Assembly: GCA_036251935.1 (NCBI GenBank)
Contig: CP133967.1
Location: forward strand, 1,683,488-1,747,487
DNA from: Orbaceae bacterium lpD04
Lineage (GTDB): Bacteria > Pseudomonadota > Gammaproteobacteria > Enterobacterales > Orbaceae
Direction of reading: 5' to 3'
DNA length: 64,000 nucleotides
Part shown: piece after piece, positions 1 through 10,800 of the stretch
How the letters are laid out: each line of letters starts with the position of its first letter
How positions within the stretch are numbered: the stretch's first letter is position 1
The notes under the pieces: generated by a model
Databases searched by the model: none
Told to the model about the DNA's origin: nothing
The model's input: the letters and a program-made list of their open reading frames with translations, nothing else
Position numbers and translations under genes: made by a program

Positions 1-1120
1 GTTCTTCTTCTACGGCAACCGTTTTTTCAACCGCCACACGTTCGCGGATCACATTAGCAATAATTTTCTTTTCTTCTTCTAATGCTTTATCCTTATCAAT
101 ACGTTGTAATTCAACTTCACGCTCTCTTGCGACAACTTCTAGAGAACGAGCACGTTCAACTCGTTCTTCTTCAATTGCAACGGCGCGTAGCCGGTTTTGC
201 TGTGCAACTTCAACTTCTCGTTGACGATTTTCTTCTCTAACGTCAATTTCTTGTTGTGACTGAATTCGAGCTTGTTCGGCTTTTAAACGCTCTTCTTGTT
301 GCACTTTTAACGTTTCAGCTTGTTCACGTGCACGAATTGTTTCTATTTCACGTTTTTGTCGAGCTTCGGCGTCAGCTTGTTGACGATCAAGTTCTAATTT
401 AGCTTCGATTGTTTCAGTGTCTTTTTTCTTTAAAGCAAGTTCAAGATCTCTTTCACGCTTATTCGTCTCATCTTTATGAACAGCAGTGATTGACGTAATT
501 TTATTGATACCTTCAGCATCAAAAATATTATCAGGATCAAGTGATTTAATTGGTGTTTGCTCTAAATAGTCGATCGCCACATCTTCTAACGCATAACCAT
601 TAAGATCTTTACCAATGACATCAATAATTCGCTCACGGAACTCTAATCGATCTTCAAATAGTTTTGATAATTCAAACTGTTTGCCAACTGTTTTTAACGC
701 TTCTGAAAATTTTGCACTAAAGAGCGAACTGACAGCTTTTTGGTCTGATGCTCTATCTACACCAATTGATTTAGCGACTTTCAATACATCTTCAGTTGTT
801 TCATTTACACGAAGATAGAAAGCAACACAAATATCAGCACGTAAATTATCTTTACAAATTAGACCATCTTTCCCTCTCCTTTCTACATCAAAAGTGATTA
901 ATGAAATTTTCATAAATTCTTTTTTGTAAATTACGGGATAGACTAAGGCACCAGTAAAATGTACTTTAGGTTTTGAGGTCATATCGTTAACAATTAACGC
1001 TGTTCCTTGTGGAACTTTGATGTAAAAAGCTTTAAATAATAAGAAAAAACCGATAATAGCAAGGAAGACTACGCCAACAATAATTAACCAAAACATCACT
1101 GCATCATAACTAATATACAT
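1..1120 (-). CDS. yqiK: Flotillin-like band-7 membrane protein YqiK (partial, 3' end beyond window)
   Basis: The frame opens at an ATG ending at 1120, with GGAGC 7 bases upstream, and stays open to the window edge, so about 370 N-terminal residues are visible. Residues about 9-30 form one membrane segment. A band-7/SPFH domain follows, then a long charged region rich in Glu, Arg and Gln, with a strong coiled-coil look, from about residue 210 on. This order is that of flotillins, which scaffold ordered membrane microdomains. It lies 35 bases after yqiJ on the same strand, as in the yqiJ-yqiK pair of E. coli, so the two are probably co-transcribed. The C-terminus is not seen. Confidence 0.85.
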   Translation of the reverse strand, partial: MYISYDAVMFWLIIVGVVFLAIIGFFLLFKAFYIKVPQGTALIVNDMTSKPKVHFTGALVYPVIYKKEFMKISLITFDVERRGKDGLICKDNLRADICVAFYLRVNETTEDVLKVAKSIGVDRASDQKAVSSLFSAKFSEALKTVGKQFELSKLFEDRLEFRERIIDVIGKDLNGYALEDVAIDYLEQTPIKSLDPDNIFDAEGINKITSITAVHKDETNKRERDLELALKKKDTETIEAKLELDRQQADAEARQKREIETIRAREQAETLKVQQEERLKAEQARIQSQQEIDVREENRQREVEVAQQNRLRAVAIEEERVERARSLEVVAREREVELQRIDKDKALEEEKKIIANVIRERVAVEKTVAVEEE

Positions 1121-1155
1121 AGAAAAGCTCCAAATATTTTATTTTAATAATTTAA

Positions 1156-1803
1156 TTATTTAACATTTTCCATAAAATCTGATTCATTAATAACTTCATA
1201 GCTATTTGATAAGCTGTCATAACGTAATAATATCGCTTTATCTCCTCGCTTAAATTGATAACGATCATCTGATCTTACCTGTAAAATTAACCCAGCACCG
1301 CCATCTTCATAAATGGCCTCGCCCTTTTGTTCATTAACTATGCTTGAACGGATAATAACGGCTTGCCCTAAAAAAGTTCGGTGCGAATTCTCACTACCTA
1401 ATTTATTAAAAAACGGGCGAATTGGTTTTATCAACCAAGCCGTTAAATAAGTTGCAACAATAAAACTAGCAATAAAAACAGTCACACTAGATAAATAGTA
1501 TAACCATGACATATCGAAAATATGAATTAAAACATAACGAGTGCTGAGATAAGATAATATCCACCCCAGAAGAGAAATAAGGGTAATAATAAGTGTCATC
1601 GGGACTTCATTAAAACCAAACTTTAATAAAAGTCCCCCAAGTCCAGTTGATGACGGCGCATCAATACCATCAAAATCGATATCTAAACAATCAATATGTA
1701 AAATGCCTACAGCAGCGACAAGCCAATATAAAACGCACAGTGTTAGTAAAGTACTAAAAATAATGACAGGAAAAGAGAAAAAAATAGCAAAAAAAAGTTC
1801 CAT
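1156..1803 (-). CDS. yqiJ: YqiJ-like inner-membrane protein with OB-fold tail
   Basis: A 215-residue protein with several hydrophobic segments (about 5-35, 68-90, 95-125) followed by a soluble tail of about 75 residues that reads as the small beta-rich (OB-like) domain of YqiJ/NfeD-type proteins. NfeD-type proteins act with flotillins at the membrane, and here the gene sits directly upstream of the flotillin on the same strand, which supports the call. The start ATG at 1803 follows AAGGATATTGA. The exact biochemical role is not known. Confidence 0.75.
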   Translation of the reverse strand: MELFFAIFFSFPVIIFSTLLTLCVLYWLVAAVGILHIDCLDIDFDGIDAPSSTGLGGLLLKFGFNEVPMTLIITLISLLGWILSYLSTRYVLIHIFDMSWLYYLSSVTVFIASFIVATYLTAWLIKPIRPFFNKLGSENSHRTFLGQAVIIRSSIVNEQKGEAIYEDGGAGLILQVRSDDRYQFKRGDKAILLRYDSLSNSYEVINESDFMENVK

Positions 1804-1905
1804 TCAATATCCTTATATTTATTTATATAACATAGTTTAACTAAACTGTGGCTATTTGTCTTATCGTTTTCTTAACATTGTGAACAATATTATTTGAAAA
1901 ATAAA

Positions 1906-2604
1906 CTATTCAGTTTTCTCTTGCTGATTTTTCAATCTCGTTAAAATCGTATTTGCATTAAGCGCTGTGGATTTTATGCCCGCTGCTCGTAATTTATTAT
2001 CTAAGCTATTTATACCCGACTCTTGCGCTAATTCATTTTTAGCATCAATCGTTGCGGCTGTTTTTTCTTGACGTTTTTTAATTCTCTCTAAAGAATCAAG
2101 TGCGGTATGTAGTTTAGCACCAGAATTACCGTAACGCTGAGCCACGGCTATTTGTGCCTTTTGTACACTTTCTGTCGCTTTAACGATATCAACTTGTTGC
2201 TTTAAATTTTTAATATTGACTTCTACTTGTGCAATTGACTGGCGTAAAGATTTTACGCTGTCAACAAAACCAGAAAGCTGTTCTTGTTGCGTACTTAACT
2301 CATTTTCAAGTTCAGCAATTTTTTCAGCAACTTCAAGAGCTAATGATTCATTGTTGCTATCAAGCGCTTTAATCGCATAGTTTTCATACTCTGTAATGCT
2401 TGCTTTAGTTTTAGTCACTGCCTTTTCTGCAAGTTTTTGCTGAGCTAAAATATTAGCTAACGATTCTTTAGCTTGCTTTAATTCGTTATCAGCATCTCGA
2501 ATCTCTTGATCTAAAATACGTAAAGCTTGAGTGTCAACAATTGCCTCACCTGCATCATTAATACCACCACGTAATGCAGTCACTAATTTATTAAAAATTG
2601 CCAT
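1906..2604 (-). CDS. yjfJ: PspA/IM30-family membrane-associated protein (YjfJ-like)
   Basis: A 232-residue, almost wholly helical protein beginning MAIFNKLVTALRGG. The helical core runs about residues 25-180 with heptad-like Leu/Ile and many Gln, Lys and Glu, as in PspA/IM30 (ESCRT-III-like) proteins that bind stressed inner membrane. I chose the ATG at 2604 because GGAGAT lies 6 bases upstream; a start at 2646 would add 14 unrelated residues and overlap the gene before it. It follows the DUF2170 gene, as yjfJ follows yjfI in E. coli, and precedes yqiJ-yqiK, which makes a compact membrane-maintenance cluster. Confidence 0.8.
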   Translation of the reverse strand: MAIFNKLVTALRGGINDAGEAIVDTQALRILDQEIRDADNELKQAKESLANILAQQKLAEKAVTKTKASITEYENYAIKALDSNNESLALEVAEKIAELENELSTQQEQLSGFVDSVKSLRQSIAQVEVNIKNLKQQVDIVKATESVQKAQIAVAQRYGNSGAKLHTALDSLERIKKRQEKTAATIDAKNELAQESGINSLDNKLRAAGIKSTALNANTILTRLKNQQEKTE

Positions 2605-2638
2605 AATTTTATCTCCATTTATTTGGTTGATATTATAT

Positions 2639-3283
2639 TCAATCAATATTAAGTAAGTTGTGATACGCTTCGGTTGCTTTAATCACGTTATCACTTAATA
2701 TTTCTAACTCATAAATAATGCTACTAAGTAAAGATGAAGCACTTAATGCACCATACATAATATAATTCAATGTACCATCACCGCTGTTTTCAATTGCGAT
2801 TGTCGATAATGGGAACAATTTACGAGAATAAAGGATCTCTTGATTAATTTGCTTCTCATTTTTAACTATATCTACGGGCCATAGTAGTGCTTCCACCACA
2901 ATTTGTTGATTGGATACACTCATAAACAGTGGTAAATCACCATATTCATGCATAATAATATGTAAACAAGCATCAACGCCATCAATGAGTTCAATACTTG
3001 CAGAACCTTGATGAAACAGTTCTGCACTAGCTAATTCTTGATAAAGTTCAGAAACAGACCAAACTACTTGTTTTTTCATCGCATCATTTTCCTGTTGTTT
3101 AGGGTTGCTTTCACTATTTTTACTTATCGTCAATACGCGCAGCTGTTTTTCTATATTTAACAGTTTTGACGTATGTTCGGGTAAGATCCATACCTCTTTT
3201 TTTATTAAGCCTTGCTCACGTAAACGTTGTCGATATTGCTGCTGATAAAACGCAGAACTTTTTGTTTCTTTTATTTTATTCAT
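2639..3283 (-). CDS. yjfI: DUF2170 protein, YjfI-like
   Basis: About 214 residues. The N-terminal 45 residues are basic (QQQYRQRLREQGLIKKEVW) and resemble a short DNA-binding-like segment. The remainder matches the DUF2170 pattern seen in YjfI, with the stretch LLWPVDIVKNEKQINQEIL and a terminal acidic helix. Function is unknown; genetic linkage with PspA-like yjfJ is the main clue. An upstream ATG at 3343 lies inside a 19-bp palindrome and has no ribosome site, so the ATG at 3283 (GGGTAA upstream) is preferred. It is the first gene of the yjfI-yjfJ-yqiJ-yqiK run. Confidence 0.7.
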   Translation of the reverse strand: MNKIKETKSSAFYQQQYRQRLREQGLIKKEVWILPEHTSKLLNIEKQLRVLTISKNSESNPKQQENDAMKKQVVWSVSELYQELASAELFHQGSASIELIDGVDACLHIIMHEYGDLPLFMSVSNQQIVVEALLWPVDIVKNEKQINQEILYSRKLFPLSTIAIENSGDGTLNYIMYGALSASSLLSSIIYELEILSDNVIKATEAYHNLLNID

Positions 3284-3330
3284 GCTGTTACCCTTTCTTT
3301 GGGTATGTGAAATATAGTATGCATAATAGC

Positions 3331-3371
3331 ATAAAAACATCACATGTAAATATTACATGTGATGTTTTTAT
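3331..3371. promoter_or_regulatory. 19-bp perfect inverted repeat upstream of yjfI
   Basis: Arms 3331-3349 and 3353-3371 are perfect complements separated by ATA; the core reads CATCACATGTAA and its mirror. It sits between rnd and yjfI, about 50 bases before the yjfI start. The symmetry could serve a dimeric or tetrameric regulator of the membrane-stress cluster, or form a hairpin ending rnd transcription (T-run on each side). The rnd stop at 3415 is upstream on the same strand, so both readings are possible. Confidence 0.55.
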
Positions 3372-3414
3372 AGTGAAATGATTAAAATAATAATTAATTT
3401 ATTATATGCTTAAG

Positions 3415-4506
3415 TCATAAACTCAAATAAGGTTCAAATAACTTTCCTCGCCAACCTGACAATAAATCTGGAATATGCCCTGTTTTATCACTATTAACCC
3501 AGCGAACAAACTGGTCAATATGCCTTCGTGATACTAAAATTTCGGGACTTAACTCTGTTTGCTCTGCAATAAGATTAGCGGAATCTTTAATTAATGTGGT
3601 CCATTTTTTATAATCTGGATAATTAACTATTCGTTGAATAGGTTCAATTGCATCAGCTGTTTGCGATAATATTGATAAGAGTAACGTGCCAAATAATCTC
3701 ACTTCTTTACCCCTAAGGCCTAATTGAGACAGCTCCGCTAGTGATGTTGGGCGATAACGCGCGAGTTTCCAAAGTACCTCTTCATGTACCACAAAATTTA
3801 ACGCAATATCATGCTCTTTGGCATAACTAAAGCGCCAACTAGCCAGCTTTTGCAAATAACTTAATTGCTCACCGCGTAGCTGCCAAGCATTTTTGATTTG
3901 CAAATACGCTTTATCGGCTTGAATAAATTCACACCTTCGCTTGACGGCATTATCGCACTCTTCATAAGCGGCATTTAACCAGCCTTTATCGAGCAATAAA
4001 GCTTTTAATTTTGTTACCAACGGCAGTAAATAAATGACATCATTAGCCGCATATTGACACTGTTTATCAGATAGTGGCCTTTGTAACCAATCCGTGCGAG
4101 TTTCGCTCTTATCAAGTTCGATATCCATGTATTTCTTTACTAACGTCGCATAACCTGTACTTAACGGATTATCTAAAAATGATGCCAAAATTTGACTATC
4201 TAAAATCGGTGTTGGGGCAAAACCAAACTGATGACAAAATACCTCAATGTCTTCACTACAGGCATGAAAATATTTTTCAATTTTAGGATTTTTGATAAAA
4301 GAGGTAAACGACTGCCAATCGGTAATATTTAATGGGTCAATGAGCTTAGTATGTGTACCATCATGAAGCTGTATTAAGCCAAGCTGAGGGTAAAATGTTC
4401 TGGTTCTAACAAACTCGCTATCTAAAGTGATCGCAGTGATATTATTATCGATTTGAGAACAGTAATCGTTAAGTTGTTGATTCGTTGTAATAAGCTGATA
4501 AGACAA
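3415..4506 (-). CDS. rnd: Ribonuclease D
   Basis: A 363-residue DEDD-type 3'-5' exoribonuclease that trims tRNA precursors. The ExoI motif (LDSEFVR, around residue 29), ExoII (HACSEDIEVF) and ExoIII (QYAANDVIYL, the Tyr of the DEDDy class) are all present, followed by the HRDC region (SYLQKLASWRFSYAKEHD onward). The family begins with (N/S)YQ(L/M)ITT, which points to the TTG at 4504-4506 as the start. E. coli rnd also starts at UUG, which keeps its translation low. A TTG four codons earlier is the alternative. It lies upstream of yjfI on the same strand, separated by the palindrome. Confidence 0.92.
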   Translation of the reverse strand: MSYQLITTNQQLNDYCSQIDNNITAITLDSEFVRTRTFYPQLGLIQLHDGTHTKLIDPLNITDWQSFTSFIKNPKIEKYFHACSEDIEVFCHQFGFAPTPILDSQILASFLDNPLSTGYATLVKKYMDIELDKSETRTDWLQRPLSDKQCQYAANDVIYLLPLVTKLKALLLDKGWLNAAYEECDNAVKRRCEFIQADKAYLQIKNAWQLRGEQLSYLQKLASWRFSYAKEHDIALNFVVHEEVLWKLARYRPTSLAELSQLGLRGKEVRLFGTLLLSILSQTADAIEPIQRIVNYPDYKKWTTLIKDSANLIAEQTELSPEILVSRRHIDQFVRWVNSDKTGHIPDLLSGWRGKLFEPYLSL

Positions 4507-4577
4507 AATAATTTCCAATATATAATTAATTGTAATTGATATTTAAGTACCTAATTAGATACTGTTTATTTAAAATA

Positions 4578-5732
4578 TTACTTAAAATTTAGCTCGGTAA
4601 CCACGATTTCAGCGCGAGTCATTAAGCGAATTGGGGGTCCCCATAATCCATAACCACTTGTAACAATGCTCGTAAATGGATTATTAACAACTGGGCTGTC
4701 AATTCCCCACGCATTTTTATACATCGCATTTACGATTAGAGTCATTGGAAACACCTGCCCAGCATGAGTATGGCCCGAAAACATAACATCAACACCTAAA
4801 TTAGCGGGTTCTATCAAATTTTTAGGTTGGTGGTCAAGTAAAATGACAGGCTTATGCTCATCAACAAAACTAAGTAATGTTGGTAACTCTGCGCGTATTT
4901 TACCAAAGTTTTTAACCACATAATCGTCGCGGCCAATAATCGTAATGCCTGTTGCATTATCATAAAAAGTACTATCTTGTAATACCTTCATATTAGATGC
5001 GGTAAATGCGCTAACGACCTCTGCATTGCTATTATTTTCATCTCGCTGTATACCATAGTGCTCATGATTACCAAAAATAATAAATGTACCGTAAGTCGCT
5101 TTTAACTGAGCAAATTGCTCGGCTAAATTTTTATCTAAATAAGGCTGTAAACGCTGATCTAAAGTATCACCCGTAATAAAAATATAGTCAGGTTTTAACC
5201 TGTTAACATCATTAACCATGGTTTGGATAAAGTGTTTTGAGGTCGTCTCACTAATATGAATATCACTCAACTGAACAATTCTTAACTGTTTAACTTGGGC
5301 AGGCTTATCAATTGTAATTTGATAATGTACGATGCGTGGGCTGCTTGCCATATATAGGCCAACAATAAAAAACACCATTGCCATTGCAATATAAGCAATT
5401 TGCAATGCTAAGCGATAACGAGCGGTTTGCCTAAAAATAAGGTATAGAATTAAACGAATAATATCAATGATGATAATGCTATAGAACAAACATAAGATAA
5501 GTGAAAAAATGATATTACCAATTAGCGGAAACCAATAATTTGAAATCGGCAGCAGCAAGCGGCTTAACGCAAAAGATAAGGATCCAAGAATAATCACTAA
5601 CCACAGTATTTTTTTCGCAGTCGAATTAAAGTACCCTTGCTTACCTAGGTTGAATAAGTTAATACTCCTAAAACCTAAGTAAAAAGCAATTATCAAACTT
5701 GTTATTACTGCTACAGCAAAAAACCAGCCCAT
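4578..5732 (-). CDS. Membrane-anchored metallophosphoesterase (YaeI/LpxG-like)
   Basis: A 384-residue protein. The first about 135 residues carry four hydrophobic segments; the rest is a calcineurin-type phosphoesterase. The metal-ligand motifs are visible in order: QLSDIHI, FITGDTLD, FGNHEHYG, DHQPKN and SGHTHAGQ. The class includes E. coli YaeI and LpxG, which hydrolyse lipid-linked phosphodiesters such as UDP-diacylglucosamine, but the substrate cannot be told from sequence. It stands alone on the minus strand, divergent from cmoA with about 70 bases between starts. Confidence 0.8.
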   Translation of the reverse strand: MGWFFAVAVITSLIIAFYLGFRSINLFNLGKQGYFNSTAKKILWLVIILGSLSFALSRLLLPISNYWFPLIGNIIFSLILCLFYSIIIIDIIRLILYLIFRQTARYRLALQIAYIAMAMVFFIVGLYMASSPRIVHYQITIDKPAQVKQLRIVQLSDIHISETTSKHFIQTMVNDVNRLKPDYIFITGDTLDQRLQPYLDKNLAEQFAQLKATYGTFIIFGNHEHYGIQRDENNSNAEVVSAFTASNMKVLQDSTFYDNATGITIIGRDDYVVKNFGKIRAELPTLLSFVDEHKPVILLDHQPKNLIEPANLGVDVMFSGHTHAGQVFPMTLIVNAMYKNAWGIDSPVVNNPFTSIVTSGYGLWGPPIRLMTRAEIVVTELNFK

Positions 5733-5762
5733 AAAAATTACATACTAATAATGATAAAATGA

Positions 5763-6539
<777 letters not shown>

Positions 6540-6580
6540 TAATATCCCGAGAAAATTAGAGAAATAAAGAAGATATTCAC

Positions 6581-7549
6581 ATGATTGATTTTGGTAACTT
6601 TTATCAGATTATTGCAAAAAACCAGTTAGCACCTTGGCTAGAAACCCTACCTGCCCAACTATCAAGCTGGCAAAAACAAAATGTTGATGTACGTTTTAAT
6701 CATTGGCTTAACTGTATTGATCACCTTCCCGCTATCAAGCCCGATATTTTGGATTTATTACATAGCGTGACGGCTAAAAATTTATCGCCATTATCAGAGG
6801 GTGAACAAAAGCGAATTACTCAGTTACTAATGTCATTATCACCTTGGCGTAAAGGCCCCTTCTCACTTTATGATATTGATGTTGATGCAGAGTGGCGATC
6901 TGACTTTAAATGGCAAAGGCTTACGCCGCATATTAATAATCTAGAAGGTAAAACCGTTTTAGATGTTGGTTGCAATAGTGGCTATCATTTATGGCGTATG
7001 ATTGGCGCAGGCGCTAAACTTGCCGTCGGCATTGATCCAATGCCTTTATTTTTATGCCAGTTTGAAGCGATTAGAAAACTTATTGGCGATGATCAACGTG
7101 CCCATTTTATTCCAGTTGGTATTGAAGATATGCCAAAGCTTAATGCTTTTGATACGGTTTTTTCAATGGGAGTTTTGTATCATCGCCGTTCACCGCTAGA
7201 TCATCTTTATCAACTAAAAGATCAGCTTGTTTCCGATGGCCAACTAATTTTAGAAACCTTAGTGATTGAAGGTGATGAGCATCAATCCTTAGTGCCCGGT
7301 GAACGTTATGCGCAAATGCGTAATGTCTATTTTATTCCATCAATTCCAACCATGGTTAATTGGTTATCTAAATGTGGTTTTAAAAATATCAATGTCGTTG
7401 ATATCTCTAAAACCAATTTGGAAGAACAGCGTAAAACCAATTGGATGACCACCGGTTCATTAATCGATTTTCTTGATCCAAATGATCATAATAAAACGAT
7501 TGAGGGTTACGCCGCACCAATGCGCGCGGTGTTTATTGCCTCAAAATAA
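6581..7549 (+). CDS. cmoB: tRNA U34 carboxymethyltransferase
   Basis: A 322-residue protein, matching the usual 323. CmoB transfers the carboxymethyl group from carboxy-SAM to 5-hydroxyuridine-34 of tRNAs, giving cmo5U. The Rossmann motif [15 protein letters not shown] starts near residue 125, and [15 protein letters not shown] and [17 protein letters not shown] are conserved family blocks. The N-terminal third is the CmoB-specific helical domain. It follows cmoA directly. Confidence 0.95.
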   Translation: MIDFGNFYQIIAKNQLAPWLETLPAQLSSWQKQNVDVRFNHWLNCIDHLPAIKPDILDLLHSVTAKNLSPLSEGEQKRITQLLMSLSPWRKGPFSLYDIDVDAEWRSDFKWQRLTPHINNLEGKTVLDVGCNSGYHLWRMIGAGAKLAVGIDPMPLFLCQFEAIRKLIGDDQRAHFIPVGIEDMPKLNAFDTVFSMGVLYHRRSPLDHLYQLKDQLVSDGQLILETLVIEGDEHQSLVPGERYAQMRNVYFIPSIPTMVNWLSKCGFKNINVVDISKTNLEEQRKTNWMTTGSLIDFLDPNDHNKTIEGYAAPMRAVFIASK

Positions 7550-7591
7550 TATTTTTTATCTAATTTAGTGAAATAAGATCAACTTCACGTA

Positions 7592-7621
7592 TAATGATCA
7601 TCGATTAAAAGATGATCATTA
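7592..7621. repeat. 11-bp inverted repeat downstream of cmoB
   Basis: Arms TAATGATCATC (7592-7602) and GATGATCATTA (7611-7621) pair perfectly around GATTAAAA. No T-run follows on either strand, so it is a weak terminator candidate for cmoAB; it could also be an operator in the 257-base gap before the macroglobulin gene. Nothing else stands out in that gap. Confidence 0.4.
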
Positions 7622-7806
7622 CAACGAGTTAGATTCAAAAAATGGTTAATAGTTAAAATCCTTAATGCCAATTAGGTGAAAATCGACTATTAATGCTTGC
7701 AAACTCGATTGAATCTCAGTGTTATTATTCTTCATATCATCTTCACTTATCAATAATAAAATAAATTAGTTTAAGTGTTACATACAATAATGAGGATGAA
7801 ATAACT

Positions 7807-10800
7807 ATGGGATTCTTGCGCTTACTTCTTCGTATTCCTTTCTATATCTTAAGTATTATTTGGGAAGCTTGCCTGTATTTTGCCCTATTTTTACTGGTGC
7901 TATTACGCATTATATTGTGGGCTATTAGCCCAATTATTGGTGATGTTAATTGGTCAACACCCAAATGGTATCCGAATGTAAAACAGCACTACCAAAGCTT
8001 AAGCGCTGCGCTAGCTAAACGTAAAACACTCATTGGTAGCACGATTATTATTGTTATTATTGCTTACTTTTCGGGTAACTACTTGTATCATTGGTATTTA
8101 AATCGACCAAAATCAATCGACTTTGCGCCGACAATTATCAATACCTATCATGCAAACTATGATAAGCCTTATTACAGTAATTCCACATTAGATATCAGTT
8201 TTAGTGGCAATAGCCGTTCACCTGCGCCATTAGAACTTATTGGCAAACCAATTACCGAAGGGATCTCTATTAGCCCGAATATTGATGGTGTATGGCGCTG
8301 GAGTAGCGATAGTATCATTGAGTTTAAACCTACTCATACTTGGCCATTAGGCGTCAAATATACCGTCAAATTAAATGATGAAAAATTATTTGCTAACGAT
8401 AATAAATTACAAGATAATTCAAATTCTTATACTTTTGCCACCCAAGAATTTAGCTATTCAATTAATGATAAACAGCTTTATCAAGATCCAATTAACACTA
8501 AAAATAGAATGGCAATTTTTACAATTAATTTTTCACACCCTGTTAATAAAGTATCATTTGAAAATAAAATATCATTAGAACTAATCAATAAACGTTCTTC
8601 ATTTTTTATCAAAAGTTATGATTATACTATTAGCTATGATGATAATCTAACCACTGCTTATATAAAAAGCTCACAACTTGATCTACCAGAAGAGGATTGC
8701 GATTTAAAATTAAAAATAGACAAGGGTATAATGGCTTCAATGGGTAGTAATCTAACTAGTATGGCTAGTTATGACTCCTTATTTGTGCCAAGTAAATATA
8801 ATTTAAATATAAACAATTCAGATATATCTTTAGTTGAAATTAATAACCAAAAAATACAGCAAGTGCTGACTATATCATTCAATTATAATGTCAATGCAAG
8901 TGATTTAAATAAAATACTTAAAGTATGGCAGTTACCTATAAATCGCAATAAAAAATATCGTGAAGATTATTACTCTGTATTTTCTAAAAAAAATAAAACC
9001 AGATTTAATGTTGATCAAAATGATTTAGCCAACGCTCAACTATTACCTTTAAAAGCTATCGACACCGAGCAAAATTACCAAAATCAAATTAGCTTTGAAT
9101 TTAAAGCAGATCAAGGTAAAGAGCTTTACATTGAAGTTAAACAGCCTTTAGTTTCTGATGGGGGTTACTATTTATCAAAAGAATATCTTGACGTAAAAAC
9201 AGTGCCAATGTACCCAGCTGTTATGAACTTTGCCACCAGTGGTTCATTATTATCACTGAGTGGCGATAAAAAAATTCCAGTTGTGTCACGTAATATGTCT
9301 AAATTAAAATTAGATATTGAACGCGTTATTCCCTCACAATTACAACATTTAGTTTCATTTAATCAAAATGATTTTCAATGGATGGATTTTGGTGATCTTG
9401 ATAGTGATAACTTTGTTGAAAAATATAGTGTAACTAAATCGATTAATGGCGCTGCTGAGTCTATTAATTACAGTGATGTCGATTTAAGCCAATATCTAAA
9501 AAAAGATCTTAACGGTAACGAAATTAGAGGGGTATTTTTAGTTCGTTTATATGGTAATCATCAAGAAAATGAAAAAGAGTCATTTGACTACTATACCTCG
9601 CGCTTTATTATTGTAACCGATATTGGCATTATTAATAAAAAATCATTAGATCAATCACAAGATATTTTCATCCAATCAATCCGCAGTGGCGAGCCAATTA
9701 AAAATGCTAAAGTCTCGGTTTTAGGTGTCAATGGCATCGAAATTACGTCACAACAAACTGATGATAATGGTCATGCTCATTTTGCGCCATTATCGGATTA
9801 TTATCAGGGTATAAAGCCACTATACTTTGTGGTTGAAAAAGGACAAGATCTCTCGTTTTTACCAATTTCAAGCTATGATCGCCAGCTTAACTTTTCGCGC
9901 TTTGATGTTGGTGGTATTTATGAAACGGTTGATGGCGGTGAACTGCGCACCCACCTATTCTCAGATCGCGGCGTGTATAGACCAGGTGATACGTTCCATA
10001 TTGGCATGATAGTCAGAGCACAAGACTGGTCTAAATCGCTTGATGGGATTCAGTTAGAAGCTGATATTTATGACCCTAAGTCAAATCGAGTTAAAACTCA
10101 ATCAATTGTATTAGATGAATATGGATTTAAAGAACTTGCCTATAAAACAAATTACAGTTCGCCAACCGGTGAATGGTATATTAATTTATATCTTAAAAAC
10201 CCAAAAGAAGATTACCGGACACTATTAGGCTCAACATCGGTAGTGATTCGTGAGTTTGAGCCAGATAAAACTGCCGTATCGTTAACATTATTACCTGAAA
10301 TAAAAGAGGGCTGGGTTCATCCTGATGCACTATCTGCTAAGGTTGACGCTAAAAATTTATTTGGCACCCCTGCGCAAAATCGGGTCGTAAAAAGTCAATT
10401 ATATTTAGAGCCATCGGCACCTTATTTTAAAAAATATGATAATTATGCGTTCTATCAAAACATTAGTCGCAATCAAAATAGCTTTAATATTGCAATAGAG
10501 GAAACGCTCACCGATGAAAATGGGATTGCAAGCTTAGCGCTACCCATTACCAGTTTCGACGGTAACTATACGGCTAAACTATTAACCGAAGTTTTTGAGC
10601 CCGATAGCGGCCGAAGTGTGTCTGCAACATCAACTATTTTTGTTTCACCAAATGATTACCTTGTTGGTGCTAAGGCCGATGGCCGATTAGATTACATTAA
10701 AAAAGATTCAACACGTATCATCAACTTCATTGCGATAGCGCCAAATCTTGAGCAAATATCATTAACTGATCTAACACTTGTTAAGCTTGAACAAAAATAT

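Noticed and set aside
3284-3343. Longer start for the DUF2170 gene
   Set aside because: The ATG at 3343 lies within the palindrome, lacks a ribosome site, and adds residues unlike the family.
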